From NCBI GenBank assembly GCA_022478985.1, contig JAKSZP010013333.1, positions 62,001 to 126,000 on the forward strand: a DNA stretch of 64,000 nt. Reading direction: 5' to 3'. Below the pieces are notes generated by a model, which saw only the letters and a program-made list of their open reading frames with translations, did not search any database and was not told where the DNA came from. The stretch's first letter is position 1, and each line of letters begins with the position of its first letter. This DNA is from Massospora cicadina. Lineage: Eukaryota > Entomophthoromycota > Entomophthoromycetes > Entomophthorales > Entomophthoraceae. A program made the translations under genes and the position numbers. Positions 46,078-58,559 of this stretch are shown piece by piece.

Positions 46078-46740
46078 AAGTCCATTATTATGATAAGAGC
46101 ATTTTGGATAGAAATAACAATAGTATTGGCCAAAAGACCCTGGTTGATTCTTGGTGAACCCCTCTAATCAGGGTATACTTTTATTAATGCTCCTCAGCAA
46201 AATAACGAGTTTTGGAAGTCAGATTGCACCAACTATGCAGCAGAATCAGAGAAGTCAGTCCAAGGTTCTTCCCCAGAACAATTACAGTTTACCTCAAATA
46301 CCTAGATGGAGACCACCCCCTTTATAAGGCTTGAATGGGGTCCTGCTAGGTGCAAATAATTTCCCGCCTGATGATTGGGTCAAATATATTAAATACTAAT
46401 CTCACGGATATTTCCTACCTGTCATTGACACTCCATTGACCGTTCTGTCAAAGTGAGGTGAGACTTGAGAGCTCCAATAGGTCTAATCTCCATATTTCAT
46501 GATTCAGACATTCATATCCTATTCTGAACTTTATGACTTGATGCACTCAAATACTAATCATCAAGGTATTGAGAGGGTTTGCTTTCTATATCCTTGCCGC
46601 TACTAGTAAAACAATATAAAAAATATCCTTTATCACCTTTAAGAAGTTCATATTCCCATTTAATACTAAAAAATCCCCAGATAAACTCCCTGCAGTTTAA
46701 AAGTCACCTCTCCTGCAAATATAACTGTTGAGATCCAAGG
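46078..46740 (+). repeat. Solo LTR of the Gypsy-D family
   Basis: Similar to 35638-36352 and 41354-42153: GGTTGATTCTTGGTGAACCC, ACCTAGATGGAGACCACCCC, TAGGTGCAAATAATTTCCCG and GAGCTCCAATAGGTCTAAT. No internal Gypsy sequence adjoins either side. Ends are approximate. Confidence 0.65.
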
Positions 46741-46849
46741 CTCAAAAGCACCTGCGAGCATACCACCTGCCTTAGATCCCAACAATGCAGCAAAATCTAG
46801 ATAATGACCCCAAAACTAAGTCATGTTAAACTTATTTTTTAGCACTAGT

Positions 46850-47450
46850 GGTGCCCAACCCAAAAGGGGAGCCTCTACACATCTTTATTTGCAATTGGGC
46901 CAAACAAAGAAATTTTTAAAAATAAAAAAATTTCTAATATGACAAATCAACTAACAGCCTAGGAAGCCATATCAGAAGGTGAGGATGCTTTGGGGAGACT
47001 TTTGTCCAGCGCCTGCTTTAGCTGGCGGACCATGGCGGACAACATTGGGGTAGGAGCATCAGCAACATGAGTTATAAGGAGGTATAATTGGGGTTTTTCT
47101 TTGTTGATGAGGCCGGCAGTGTCCATTGCCTCAACATATTGAGCAAGTTAATGCTCATAGAAAAAGATGAGAGCAGGCACACAAGTGAATAACTTGATGC
47201 ACCGGCAGATTTCAGGATAATTGGGGCCAAAAAGAGAAGTTTTTGCTGTGTCAATGCAAGCATGGCTTGAACCAAAAGCAAGCTCCTCAATTTCGTATTT
47301 TGCATCTTCCTCAAAATCATGTGGAAAATTGTGGATAGGAATGCCCTCAACAAGAGGCTATATCACCCCATTAAGTTGATGGTGAAGTAGGGTGTTAGCA
47401 GGGGCATCTTCGGCCTCAACTGCTTCAAGTCAGGCTGAACTTCAAAATGA
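46850..47450 (-). mobile_element. ORF1-only LINE-derived element, copy ii, 5'-truncated
   Basis: Only the 3' third remains. Its 3' tail on the minus strand is CCCCTTTTGGGTTGGGCACC then ACTAGTGCTAAAAAA, preceded by AATAAAGATGTGT as in copy iii. The ORF fragment at 47072-47353 lies in the region encoding the conserved C-terminal helix block. Confidence 0.65.
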
Positions 47451-49149
47451 CAAACTACTTATAGCTAAATTCATTTATGTTAAAATTCAAATAGAGACTT
47501 TGGTTTGATCTATAAGTCACAAGATTTTTGCTCTATATTTGTTTTCTTTTTTTATAAAACAAGCTACCTATCAGAACATTAGTTTTCCTATAAATAGATC
47601 CTTATTTTATATTATGTACCACAACATCCTGTAGTTTTGATTTTATTGACAGTGGGTTTTGCAATTGTTGTTTCATTAATTTGTCCTAAAACTATGATAT
47701 TTTTGATTATACTCTAAGAAAATCTTAATTTAACAATTCCCTATATTCATCAAGCCTTTCCTTAATAAAAATCTGAATATATGAGTATTTGTCCCATTTA
47801 ATAAACTGGTCGCCTGGATATATAATCTGAGTGTCTTGCAGAGGTCACTTTGGTCACCACAAGTTGAGTTGAAACACAAGGGTATGATAAGTTTCCCCAC
47901 TGTAATGAAGATATGTGTAATTCTTAAAGTGTCATTCCACCAACAAGAGTTTGGATTTTAGTTAAAATCATTATATCGTTGAAGTTTTATAAGCGTTCTG
48001 AGGCATAACTAGCTTCATTTATTACAATAGTAATATTTTCTTCATTTTTTAGGAAAATTATGTTTTGCTATTATATATAGATTCCTATGATTATCATTGC
48101 TGGAGAAGTGATGCAATTCTTACTTATTTATTTATTCATTCATTTAAATTGGATAACCAGAGATGGCCATACCAACTAATGGGGGAAGTGTGGAAAAGTA
48201 AAAAGGAAAAGACAGTAAATCCTATGAACCTCTATGCGCATGAATTCTTCTAGGCCAGGAACTCCATCAACCGCCTTACTATCTGATATCTCAGATATGG
48301 GCATTGGTGCATAAGCTAACTCAGTCATAAATCAATCCTACCAAAGACCATCTAACAGGATTAACTTGGAAACAATTTGTGATTTAGTCTTAAATATTAC
48401 TGAGCACCCACCCTTGTATTAATATTGTTAATCTATGGCTTAATTACTAATCTGAGTTATTAAAAGTGTGTTGGCAGATGCTAATTGATAGCTTCTATTG
48501 CATTTAGTTCCTTAGTATCTTAAATAATCCAGGGTTGATCGCATATTTTTGTTCAATACTTAAAACTCATCTTATCCCTCCACTTGACTATGCAAAGGGA
48601 ATCAAAAGTATTGGTGTTGGTTAAAAAAGATATGAGCTACTAGGAGTTTGCCGCCATTGATATAGAGCTTTGTTGGGATGTCTTGAAAACTTAGTGTGTA
48701 CTTAATATATGATGTGCCATACCACTGGATCCTTTGAGTTAGATGAATTCATAAAAGTCCTTTATATGACCTCAAATTAGCCTTATAATGTGCTCCAGTT
48801 TGTTTGTTCTTCCATAGCTTTAGTTGTTGTAATATAACACCATTTTCTCATGTCAAATCTGGGTATTTTACGTCATTCCTCATTAGGCCGCTCCCTATGT
48901 TTCTCTCTTCTTTATCAACGCATTAGAATAGCCTCTATCAATTATTAGCTTACAGTATATACAAAGTTTTAAGATATTTTTCTTGGCTCAAGTTCTTTCT
49001 GTGGATAAAATCATGTAAAATCGGGCTTCTTGGGATGCTTCAGTATAATAGCTGAAATAGTGATCTTCTATTGAAGTGTGAAATGAATTATTGTATGAAA
49101 ATATGATGGAAGGTAGAAAGATATTTTATATAATAGACTATCTGACGTC
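47451..49149. other. AT-rich spacer, nothing recognised
   Basis: Longest open stretch is 62 codons, with no motif. It may include decayed flanking sequence of the relic Gypsy-E. Confidence 0.35.
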
Positions 49150-51042
49150 ATTTTAGAAGATCCTTAGGATGGTCCATTAACTCGTTCAATGGTGCTATTG
49201 TAATAAGGTGATATGGAGTTGGAAAATAAAAGCTTAAGATTACCATTAGCTTGTAGATTTAGTATCAAATGGGATGTTAAGGTGGTACTGATGTCTATAA
49301 AATTTAAGTTATAGCCCATGCCAATAAAAATATATTCTAGATTGAACATGTCCGCCATCATAGCGCCTAAATATTTTATGGCTTAGCCTCTACACACTTG
49401 ATAAGGTGGTCAATGGCCTCCATGATGTACTTAAACTGTCTACAATTCATGGGGTTGGTCCCAACAAAATCAATTGAGACTGTATGTCACTATGATATGG
49501 GATTGACCAAGCATTAAGAGTAGGCCTTCTGGTAGGGAGCTCTATTTGGATTACTTACAGCAGTTAAAGGTCTCCTGGAAAGAAGTGTATGATTACTAAC
49601 TATGTGTTATTAAACTACTCATGCGTCTCTTGAACCTTTCATGTCCATTTGCTTTATAGCCTTTAAGTTTAAAAAATTTGCTCATCAAGGCTTGGTTATA
49701 CATACTTACATCTGTTCCTCTCTTTTTAAAAAGCTTCCCATTTTTTGAAAATAGTTTCCATTATCAGATTTCTCAGCATGCTTGATATTCCTTAAGATGG
49801 TCTTTAGAAATTTGCTAAGCATATTGTCATATAAGCTATCCACAAGTTTAGTAGCCCATTTATTGTTGGAATTTTCATATTAGCAATTTAAAATTTTGTC
49901 TTTCTTCTAAGATCTGTGTTTTACTTCAATCTTAAAGGTTTGTATCTCTAGTGTTCATCTCTCCAGCCGCCCCTCCACCTCCTTGAGGTTCTGAAGCTAA
50001 TGTAGAAAGTTGTGGTCCATGACTACTTAGAAGTGTACCCATGCACAAACACCTGGAATTTTTAACAGACTTGGATTAAAGAAAGACATTCTTCTTAGGT
50101 TACTGTATAGTTCCTCTTGGGTACGTTCAGATTTTGACTGCATTAAGAAATTGGTTATCCTACACCCTCATGATCAAGAGAAAAGTAACACCCCTATGGC
50201 GGTGAAGGAAACGTTTATCTGATTGAGAAAGTCCTATAAAAATTTTAATTAATAAGGTTTGGCGCCTTAGCATAAAATTTCCTTAGTTTTTTAAGCGCTG
50301 CTTGACAGTTTCAAGTTGTTTATAATGGTATCCTTACCTAAAAAAAGTTAGAATAATTTTCCGCTATTTTAGTAAAATAAATGACAAATTGGCAGTTGTA
50401 GCTGACCATTCTAAAAAAGTCTGTATGTCTCACATACTAGACGGTCACATTTTTGATTGCTTCCACCTTAGCTTACTAAGTCTGTAATCCTTGCTTTTCA
50501 AAAATGAGTCCCAATCACTCAAGCTGCTCAGAAAAAGATTTCATACCTTTTAGTTTGATATTGAAGTCTGAAGTTTCTAGTTGGCAAAAGACCTCCTAAA
50601 GATGTTGCAGATTTTTGGTGGAAAATACAGGAAAACATTTATATCAACCATATATTAGGACTCAAGATTTTATGTATCACCCTTTATACTTTACATTTCA
50701 GTTAGAAAGTGGTAAGTGTGTTATACAACCCTTGTGGAATCTAGGCGAAATAAAATATAGGATTTATGTCATAATTTTGCGCATTTCCCCTGTTTCTCTT
50801 TATGCATCTTAATCTTGCAAAACCCTAAGATCAGTTCAAAATACAAGAATTATTTTTTCCACTCAGGCGATCCAGCTTTTCTTCAATCCATAGTAGAAGA
50901 TAGGAGTTCTTCTTTGTAATACTATTGAGTTTTATAAAATTATAACCAAATGACTGGACCCATATATGTATAACAGTAAGAACTTAAGACGTCCATGAAC
51001 TCCTTAAGGACACTAACATTATATTATGCACCAGTTAATAAA
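49150..51042 (-). pseudogene. Gypsy-E relic, RT to integrase part
   Basis: Minus-strand traces of a Gypsy polyprotein. RT: FIKLNSITKKNSYLLLWIEE then IPQGLYNTLTTF (50.6-50.99 kb). Thumb: LGLIFEKQGLQT. RNase H end: LQNLKEVEGRLER and LEIQTFKIEVKHRS (near 49.95 kb). Integrase: TVSIDFVGTNPMNCRQFKYI then MEAIDHLIKCVEAKP (49.38-49.52 kb) and SPYYNSTIERVNGP (49.17-49.2 kb). Stops are frequent, so this is an old copy. Confidence 0.65.
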
Positions 51043-52926
51043 AAGTTTTTAGCACTAGTGGTGCCTAACCCAAAAGGGGAAACACCACACATCTTTATTT
51101 GCAAATGGGCCAAACAAAGGGATTATCATAAAAAATTCCTAATATGGCACCGCAGCTAACAGCCTAGGAAGCCATATCATATGGTGAGGAAGCTTTAAGT
51201 AAAACTTTTGTCTGGCGCCTACTTTAGCTGGAAGACATGGCAGACAACATTGTGGTAGGAGCATCAGTGACATGTGGTATAAGGAGGTATAATTGTAGGA
51301 TTTCTTCATTAATGAGGCTGGCAGTGTCCATTGCCTCAATGTATTGAGCAAGTTGTTGCTCACAAAAAATGATGAGAGCTGGTACACAAGTAAATGACTT
51401 GATGCGCCAGCGGGTTTCAGGATAATTGGGATCAAAAAGAGAAGTTTTTGCTTCATCAATGCAAGTGTGGCTCGCACCAAAAGCAAGATCCTCAATTTGA
51501 TACTTAGAATCTTCATCAAAATTATGAGGAAAATTGGGGATAGGGTTAACCTCAACAAGGGGCTCCATCGCCCTATGGAGATGCTGGAGAAGTAGGGTGT
51601 TGGCAGGAGCAGCTTCGCCTCAACTGCCATTTTATTAATTTTTATAATAAACTGGAAAACTATTTTGAGGGTGAAAACGGTGGGGACGAAAATTGGGAGG
51701 GTCAACAAAGAACACCTCTAAAGCAAAATATGGCCTCATATGACATGGCCGTTAATCCTCATCAATTTATTTGAGAGCCTCAAATGGATTTAGCTTGGCC
51801 AAATGCATGTCCAGCCACCAGAATTGGAGAGGTGGCAGAAGCTGATTGGTTGTGGACAGTTGACCATGGCAGTTCAGTTGAAACTGGCTCATCCATTGAC
51901 TCAGGATTCATTAATCCAGTAAAATTATTCTTAAATTTTTAAAATTTGTTTTTTTTTGATTGGGCGCCACTTTGGGAGCTGCGCCAGATTTCACTAAGGT
52001 TGGGGTGGGAAAATCAAGCCTTATTCAAAGAATTGGGGCAATGTGGTCACTGGCCCAATGCCAGAAGCAGGAGCAGCAGAGGTGGAATCTATGGGGCACT
52101 TGTCCTTTATATGATCAAGTTTGAAGCACAAGGGGCAAATGGTGCAGCCATCTTTTATGCGCGCCCATAATGGGTGATCATGTGCAGATTTGATCACAAT
52201 GTAGGGGGATTGTGAGGTGGTAATTACAATTAGATGAGCGGATTGTTGCAAAGGCACAAGGCTCTTCCAGACAATCTGCCCATTTTGAACCACAAACTGC
52301 AACATGGGGTCTGTGCCATAAATGGCCAAACTCTCCATGTGCCCATGGCGGAGGCATTTTGGGGAGAGATGGGAGGGCAACCCAGTGAACTGGACCACCA
52401 TAGTGGCCTCATCTGGAAGCCAGGTTCAAACGGTGGGGAATGGGATTTTTTTATAAATAATTTGCATCATGGCTGCTGCTGCTGTATCAGCTTCTGAGCG
52501 GAAGCCAAGATCAAAATACCCCTTAAAGGGAAGAAGTCAATATAGCTGACAGGCTTAAAAACTGCTGTAGCCATCTCAATGATGGCTGTGCTTGCATATG
52601 GGAAAAGATTCTCATATTCAACCTTGAGGCCAAAATGCAAATTGCTCCATGGGAGCACCACTTGGGAGCTTGTGAGGTGGTGGGTCAAGTACCAAGGGGG
52701 GACATAACACCCAGTAGCATTTGGAGGGCTAGCAGAGCCAGCCTAGGCACACTTTGGCGGTGGACAAAAGATGCCAGATGGTGGTGCACCACCACCCCAA
52801 TCTGGGGCAGCAGGTGTCAATTGCATCAACATCAGTAAATTTTTGCTCAATTGAGCGGTCATTTTTTGTCTTTTTTAAAAAAATCTGAATTTGGCTTTGA
52901 TTTAGGTACTGAAGCGAAAGAGAAAT
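51043..52926 (-). mobile_element. ORF1-only LINE-derived element, copy iii (best preserved ends)
   Basis: 1,884 bp flanked by ACCAGTTAAT plus adjoining similar bases (51030-51039 and 52927-52936). The minus-strand 5' end is ATTTCTCTTTCGCTTCAGTA. The ORF starts near 52840 (MLMQLTPAAPDWGGGAPPSG). It continues through LPWSNLHFGLKVEYENLFPY, GYFDLGFRSEADTAAAA and MVVQFTGLPSHLSPKCL to the zinc knuckle CTICPLCFKLDHIKDKCP (frame 52021-52401). A C-terminal part follows (51224-51568: RWRIKSFTCVPALIIFCEQQ ... PHVTDAP). The tail is AATAAAGATGTGTGGTGTTT, then CCCCTTTTGGGTTAGGCACC, then ACTAGTGCTAAAAA. The protein parallels LINE ORF1, and no ORF2 domain exists. Confidence 0.8.
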
Positions 52927-53900
52927 ACCAGTTAATCAATCCTTTCATTCATAATTTCATTAACAACATTCAATCAGTATATGGGTTGGATGCAGATTGG
53001 TGGGTGATTCATCATGTATATATGATGTATTATGCCATGAGAAAACTATGTTAATTTGCTTTAATGAAAAGGAATCCATCTTTTTTCAGTGACATAGCAT
53101 GGTCTTTCTCCTCTTCAATTGCTCACAATAATCTTTCACATGTATTGAAAAAACAGATGACTTTGCAGTCTTTGCTGTACAACGCAAGATCATCCAGGCT
53201 GCCAAAATAGTTCATAGTCTTCACCATTTTGATAGGTTTACATGCGGAAAAAGTAAGTAATTTGGTAGAAACTCACATCATGAGATAGGAGACATCATAG
53301 CCAGTAACACCTGGATTTTATCATAGTCTAGGAGGGTGAGTTCAGATGTGGTGACAGGTCACTTTTGGGACCATTGTCATGGAGCGCAAATATCTTCATA
53401 AAGCTTTTGAGAGATCTTCAACAAAGTGTATATTCTAATAAAGACTTGGTGGCAGGCTGGGGTAAAGCCTCAGAAACGCCCTAATTAAAATCCTCCTGGA
53501 TCCCAGAATTTGTTTCCACAATCATATGATGCAGCAATGCTTTTCCTGTTAGCCGATTGATGCTATATCATTTTTTATCGCTAGATTAACATAAATGGTG
53601 TACAGGTTTAATGTTGTTAGTGTTTGAAGTAATATAGATGTATAGGTTAATCATGTTTTTCTAAAGTGTTATCCTTGGAGTTTGCCTTGAACCTATACTC
53701 TCTAATGAAGGCGGTCCCAATGAGAATATCTTAATTTGGTTTGTTAAGACAATGTCTGGTTTAGTTAATACTAGAGAGCAAAAATTGCAGTGGCAATGCA
53801 TTAAATCCTCAAGCAATTTGATGACTTGGCCCTACAGTTTCATTTTTCTTATTCTAGATAAATCTGTAGCTAGTAAAATTATTCTGAAGTAGCTTGGCGG
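52927..53900 (-). pseudogene. Gypsy-E relic, protease part
   Basis: Minus-strand translation near 53650-53760 gives ILIGTAFIREYRFKANSKDN, matching the protease C-terminal block LLIGTQFMLEYKG of Gypsy-D. The region between it and the RT at 50.99 kb, with the 1.88-kb insertion removed, is about 0.75-0.8 kb. That equals the protease-to-RT distance in Gypsy-D. I cannot confirm dUTPase motifs here. Confidence 0.45.
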
Positions 53901-55184
53901 ATAGTATACTAATTGGAGAATCTTTTATTTAAATTTAAACTACCTTAAGTTTATAAATGTTAAGTTAATATATTACAATTGGGTAATAGTCATTAGAGAA
54001 ATTTATAAATAATTAATAAATAATTGCTTAACCTAAGTAGTAGTTCAATTCCAAAATAACTAGGGACTTAATCATTAGTGTCTCAGTGAGGATGGCAATG
54101 TCAAATCTTCCATTTTTTGAATCTCTGAAAGTGACCAGAAGTTCATTTATTCTCTAATAATTGTTGTATGTATGGTTTGGACACCATCTTTAAAGCTTGG
54201 CCGGCGTCCTAACCTCCTATGAGTAATTAATTACTTCTCTTACCTTTCTGCAAAAAACTAATGGGTAGAAAACAACACAGAGTCATGGTCCTTGTTAACA
54301 AGTCAGAAGTGTCTTAGTGAATGATTGTTTGCTCAATGAAATGGATATCTCATGTGTTAACTAAAAATATATCCTTATACTCTGCCAAGGTTTTCCACAG
54401 TCCCTAGTATTTTTCTAGATGTAAGAAATGGGACTTCAGCTTGGTCAAATATGTAAAGACTATGAAAAGTAATTTTCCTTTCTTTTTCATATATCAACCT
54501 TTGGGTACAGATTTATTTGAAGAAATGCTTGCGTTTGGAACGGACTTAATTTGCTGATGTGCAGAACAGTATATAAAGGCGGTAGATTTTGTGTGAGAAT
54601 TCATTTATTTGAGTGATATAATGTACACAGTAATAAGTATTAGTATTGTAAATAGAATCTAAATTCATAAAAGAAACAATATGACAAAAAAATATTCAAG
54701 GAATCACAAAAAGAAAAATATTAATATTTTTTGAGAGTGTGATATTTTTCAAAGCAAGTGCATGACGCAATGCAGTATTCAAATGTACCCAAGGGGTTAA
54801 AGGCGATGGGGTGAACATCAGCTCAAGAGCGTTATTCTCTCGCTCTTTTGTTTTCTTAATGAAAATCTGGGCCTATCTCAAAATCCTTGTTCTCATGGTG
54901 TCCCATACTTGACACGTCAAAATTGGCGGAGCATTAAAAAACTAGTTCATTTTTTACACATTGTGGTCTGCGTTCAAGGTTGGCAACATTGTCCTTTATA
55001 GTTTTTTATATGGTTTCCAAGCCTTATGGTGAGCAATGCGAACATCATATTAGTCAAGGACATTGGTCCCATTGTGATGCTTGTGCCTAAAGGTAGAAGC
55101 GGTCTGAAACTTCCAATATTGCTCTAGTTTTTTTAAAAGAGAATTTAAGCATTGCAGTCTTGTAGATGGTCATGATTTCTTAAT
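53901..55184. other. AT-rich spacer, nothing recognised
   Basis: Could contain the rest of the Gypsy-E relic (gag, LTR), but no motif supports this. Confidence 0.35.
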
Positions 55185-56146
55185 AAATAGTTTTGCGCGT
55201 TAAGGGTTCTTAATGCTAGATTCCAAGTAAATTCCATCACAGCAGTAAATGCTTTCCAATTCTTCATTTGTGGGAAAATCAGATCAAAAAGTTATAATCA
55301 GTTTTGGATTTTTAAATTAAATTTAATCTTGTCCAGCCATTGATGCTGGGGATTAATCATCTTTAAGGCTAAATTAGGTGTTAGCTTACATTTTTTGGTT
55401 AACTTTATATGCTTGAATGGCAATTCCGTCAACCCACTTTTCAATTCCATTGCTGCGAAACCCCAATATATAAATTTACTATTCACTGAAATATATAATT
55501 AAACTAAATTTAAATCATTTTAAAATATTCTAAAAAATGTCAGAGAGGACTAAGGAACCCTTTGATACTATTGCTAACTTTGTGGTACATAAGCAACTCT
55601 AGAAGACCCTAAATGAGATTTTTTGCTTGACCAATATACCCTAGCTAAGTGGGCCATTAGTGAGTAGGTCATGGCACGCCTGCATTTGCAATCCACAAAT
55701 TTGAGCATAGTTATTTTTATAAAAAAGACTTTTTTACTTTCCCATTCAATCAGGGCGATTATATTTTAGAGTGGGTAGCATTTTACCAATGTAATGTATG
55801 GAACTTGGGAAAACATAAGCAGTACATTATTCTTTATAAACATTATTGAGAGGGAAAGCGGCCATTGTCCCAATCAAACCAAACACCATATCCTATCACA
55901 CCGATTCAATTTTAATTCACTGTGTTAGGGGAGGTTAGGGAATGTCAAGACTGCTGGCGGTTGAAGCCTATTACGCCTGCCAATAGACCTCCAGGGGAAG
56001 CGTCGAAGCTTTCCATGACTTCTGGACTTCATATAGTACTCTCCCTACTTACCACCATCAAAAGATTACTCATTGTATGAGGAGCCGCAAGTTGCATTCA
56101 CACTCATGGAGCTAAGGGGTTCACCTTTTAGTGAAGGGTAATATAA
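55185..56146 (+). repeat. Unknown unit U, copy 1
   Basis: Begins AATAAATAGTTTTGCGCGTT then AAGGGTTCTT. A frame from ATG 55537 reads MSERTKEPFDTIANFVVHKQ, then with stops FTFPFNQGDYILEWVAFYQC and GMSRLLAVEAYYACQ. I do not recognise the family; a Gag-like protein of an LTR element is possible. The unit is repeated directly from 56147. Confidence 0.45.
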
Positions 56147-56629
56147 TAAATAGTTTTTCGCGTTATGGGTTCTTTAATTTGGGGCCTAAGAATATCTATC
56201 AAAATCAGGATTGCTTTTCAATATTGTATTTGGGGTATATAGAATAAATTGCTTTAAATTTAAATTTTAGTAAAATTCTGGATTTTAGTTCATTTCTCAG
56301 CCATTTACTAAGCTGGGATCAATCTAGGCTTCAACGCCTAAACTAAAAAATATTCGAGGTGGGTCAACCTTGGGACAAATATACCACACCGAGAATGTTT
56401 TATAGCCAGTACAGGTTTCGAACTCAAAACCTGCACTAGGGGTGGAAGCAGTTTTACTCACTCGGCTAACCACCCTTTCAATGCCTAAACTATAAATAAT
56501 TTAGCCTTTTGGTTCACTTTAGAAGTTGAAAAGGTGATTCCATTGCCACAGTTTGGGATTCTATCTGCTGTGTCGCCAAATGAAATAAAATTGCAATTTG
56601 CTCAAATATGATTTTTACTAACATCATAT
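56147..56629 (+). repeat. Unknown unit U, copy 2, left part
   Basis: Begins AATAGTTTTTCGCGTTATGG then GTTCTTT, parallel to copy 1 at 55185. It is interrupted by a tRNA-derived SINE at 56346-56476 and, at its right edge, by an ORF1-only element. The coding part resumes at 58560. Confidence 0.45.
56346..56476 (-). mobile_element. tRNA-derived SINE with target duplications
   Basis: On the minus strand it starts GGGTGGTTAGCCGAGTGAGT (A-box region TAGCCGAGTG) and carries a perfect B box GTTCGAAAC within GAGTTCGAAACCTGTAC. It ends with CCTCGAATATTTTTT. Flanks TTCAACGCCTAAACTA (56330-56345) and TTCAATGCCTAAACTA (56477-56492) are a 16-base duplication with one mismatch. Internal pol III boxes would drive transcription, with LINE machinery supplying retrotransposition. 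Confidence 0.82.
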
Positions 56630-58545
56630 GATTTCTACTCAACATTGATTTCAAGCAATTTTAGAAAAACAAGTCAATTTTCCACCACTGCCTCACTGCA
56701 CCAATCTCCAAATTTATGTCCTCAGATCCATCACCTGCTGCCCCAGTGTGGGGCAGCGGTGCTCCACCAGCTAGCATTTACCACCCAGAAGGCAAATGAA
56801 TGTGGACTGGCTCATCCAGTCTGCCAAATACATCTGGTCACTATGTCCCTCCAAGGGACTTATCACTCCACCTTGCATGAGCCCACCAAACCCACCCCCA
56901 CCCCAAGCCCTACCCTGATCCAATATTCACTTTTGTCTCCACATCAAGTATAGATATCTCTTCCCATACACTAACAAAGTGATTATTGAGCTAGCAACAG
57001 CCACCTTTGCATCAGCAGGGTTTATCACTTCCACCCTTACAAGGGCTACTTTGATATTGGATTCCCCACTGAAGAGCATGCAGTTGCTGCAGCAGCTACA
57101 CCATTAATTTATAAAAATACCCCCATTACCACCACCCAAACACACCTCCTAGATGATACCATACTAGTGGTAACCTTTGTGAACCTTCCCTCACACTTTC
57201 CCCTCAAACACTTTATGAGGAGTTGATGTCAGGGTTGTCCACTTATGGCAAAAACCCTATCCTCCAATTTATTGTCCCAAGTGGTGCTGAACTCCTTGCG
57301 GCACCTCAGGCAATGGTAACCATTACACCCCACCAGATGAACATGGATCATCACATCCCACCATGTGCCTACGTCCCATCTGCACCTGACCATTTCTTTT
57401 GGGCCTGCACTGACAATGATCGCATAATTTGCCCCCTCTGCTATGAATTGGACCACACTGAAAAAGATATATCAATATAATTCACACCCTGAAAACATGG
57501 CCAACTCCACCCATGAGGCTACACCAACAGCATTCATGTGGGGATTTTGGATGCTTCACCACCACAGGCCATGCACTTGAATCAGAAGCAAAATCTAGCA
57601 CCTCAAACACAAGATGACCAATTAACACCCATGCCAACCAATTGGGTGCAGGATTGGACCAATGTTCAATACAAAAAAATCATCCACCTCAAAACTTATC
57701 CAACCACAGCCACCTATCATAAAATCAATCCAAGTCATCTAAAATCCCTGGGACTTACTTGATGAAGTGACCAAAGCTGATAGAATTGTCCCACCTCCAC
57801 CCAAACCAGTTGATCTAAAATCTTTTATGATGACATATTTTGATGCCCCATTCCCATCCAAACAATATGTTGCCAAACCCAATGCTTTCTATACCAAAGC
57901 GACCACCAGCTTGCTGAGGCCGCAGTGGCCTCACCCAAAAATTGCCATCTTCACAAAGAACATGGCAAAATCCATCTCTGAATATAAACAAGGGCTGCAC
58001 AACACCCAATCCCCTCACGATTTCCCTGTAGTTGCAAAAGAGGAAATTGAACGCCTAGCTGAAACTGCTGCAAATGCTGTCAAATATGTCGCAGAACTGG
58101 CAGAATTTTCCCCATCCACACATGTAAACAGAGCCAACATTGCAAAATTCACCCAACTTCCCGATGTCCACATCAAGATGAGCACCACATGGCTGAACTC
58201 ATAGAAACTATAATTCAGGCCCAAATTCTCAGTCTCAATGATTATCCACTCCACCTCAACCCTTATCCATCAGACGCCCCAATCCCTTTGCTATCTGCAT
58301 TGGTCCGCCTCTTCTATGCAGAAATCAAAATCAATAATCTGCCTGATTTCCTGCCCCTCTGCCATGGAAGGATAAAAGACTCACGGCTGTGGCACCTGGT
58401 AGGTTGTTTTCTCATTTCTTTTATGTTTCCCACTGCTCATTTAGGGCGGTTGGTTTTGTTTTGGTTGATCTATTTTGGAGTTTCTGTTTCAGTGTTGTCC
58501 GTCCTCTGGTTGGCTTGCCTCAGTTAAATAAAAATATATTTGTAT
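56630..58545 (+). mobile_element. ORF1-only LINE-derived element, copy iv
   Basis: The N-terminal segment reads MSSDPSPAAPVWGSGAPPAS (about 56717). Next come a middle with LVVTFVNLPSHFPLKTLYEE, MSGLSTYGKNPILQFIVPSG (57223-57480) and a knuckle IICPLCYELDHTEKD that has lost its last cysteine. Frames 57538-57762, 57767-58204 and 58189-58527 cover the linker and the C-terminal block NPYPSDAPIPLLSALVR. The tail GTCCGTCCTCTGGTTGGCTT then GCCTCAGTTAAATAAAA matches the tail of the full LINE. The 5' boundary is approximate. Confidence 0.75.
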
Positions 58546-58559
58546 GATTTTAATTTTTT

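Noticed and set aside
51139..51708. 189-codon minus-strand frame at 51.1-51.7 kb
   Set aside because: It overlaps the 51224-51568 frame, which carries the conserved C-terminal block of the ORF1 family; the longer frame is leucine-rich shadow sequence.
53100..53230. SLDDLALYSK on the minus strand, resembling an RT Y-x-D-D site
   Set aside because: The complete RT of the relic is found at 50.6-50.99 kb, so this stretch lies before RT and the resemblance is probably chance.
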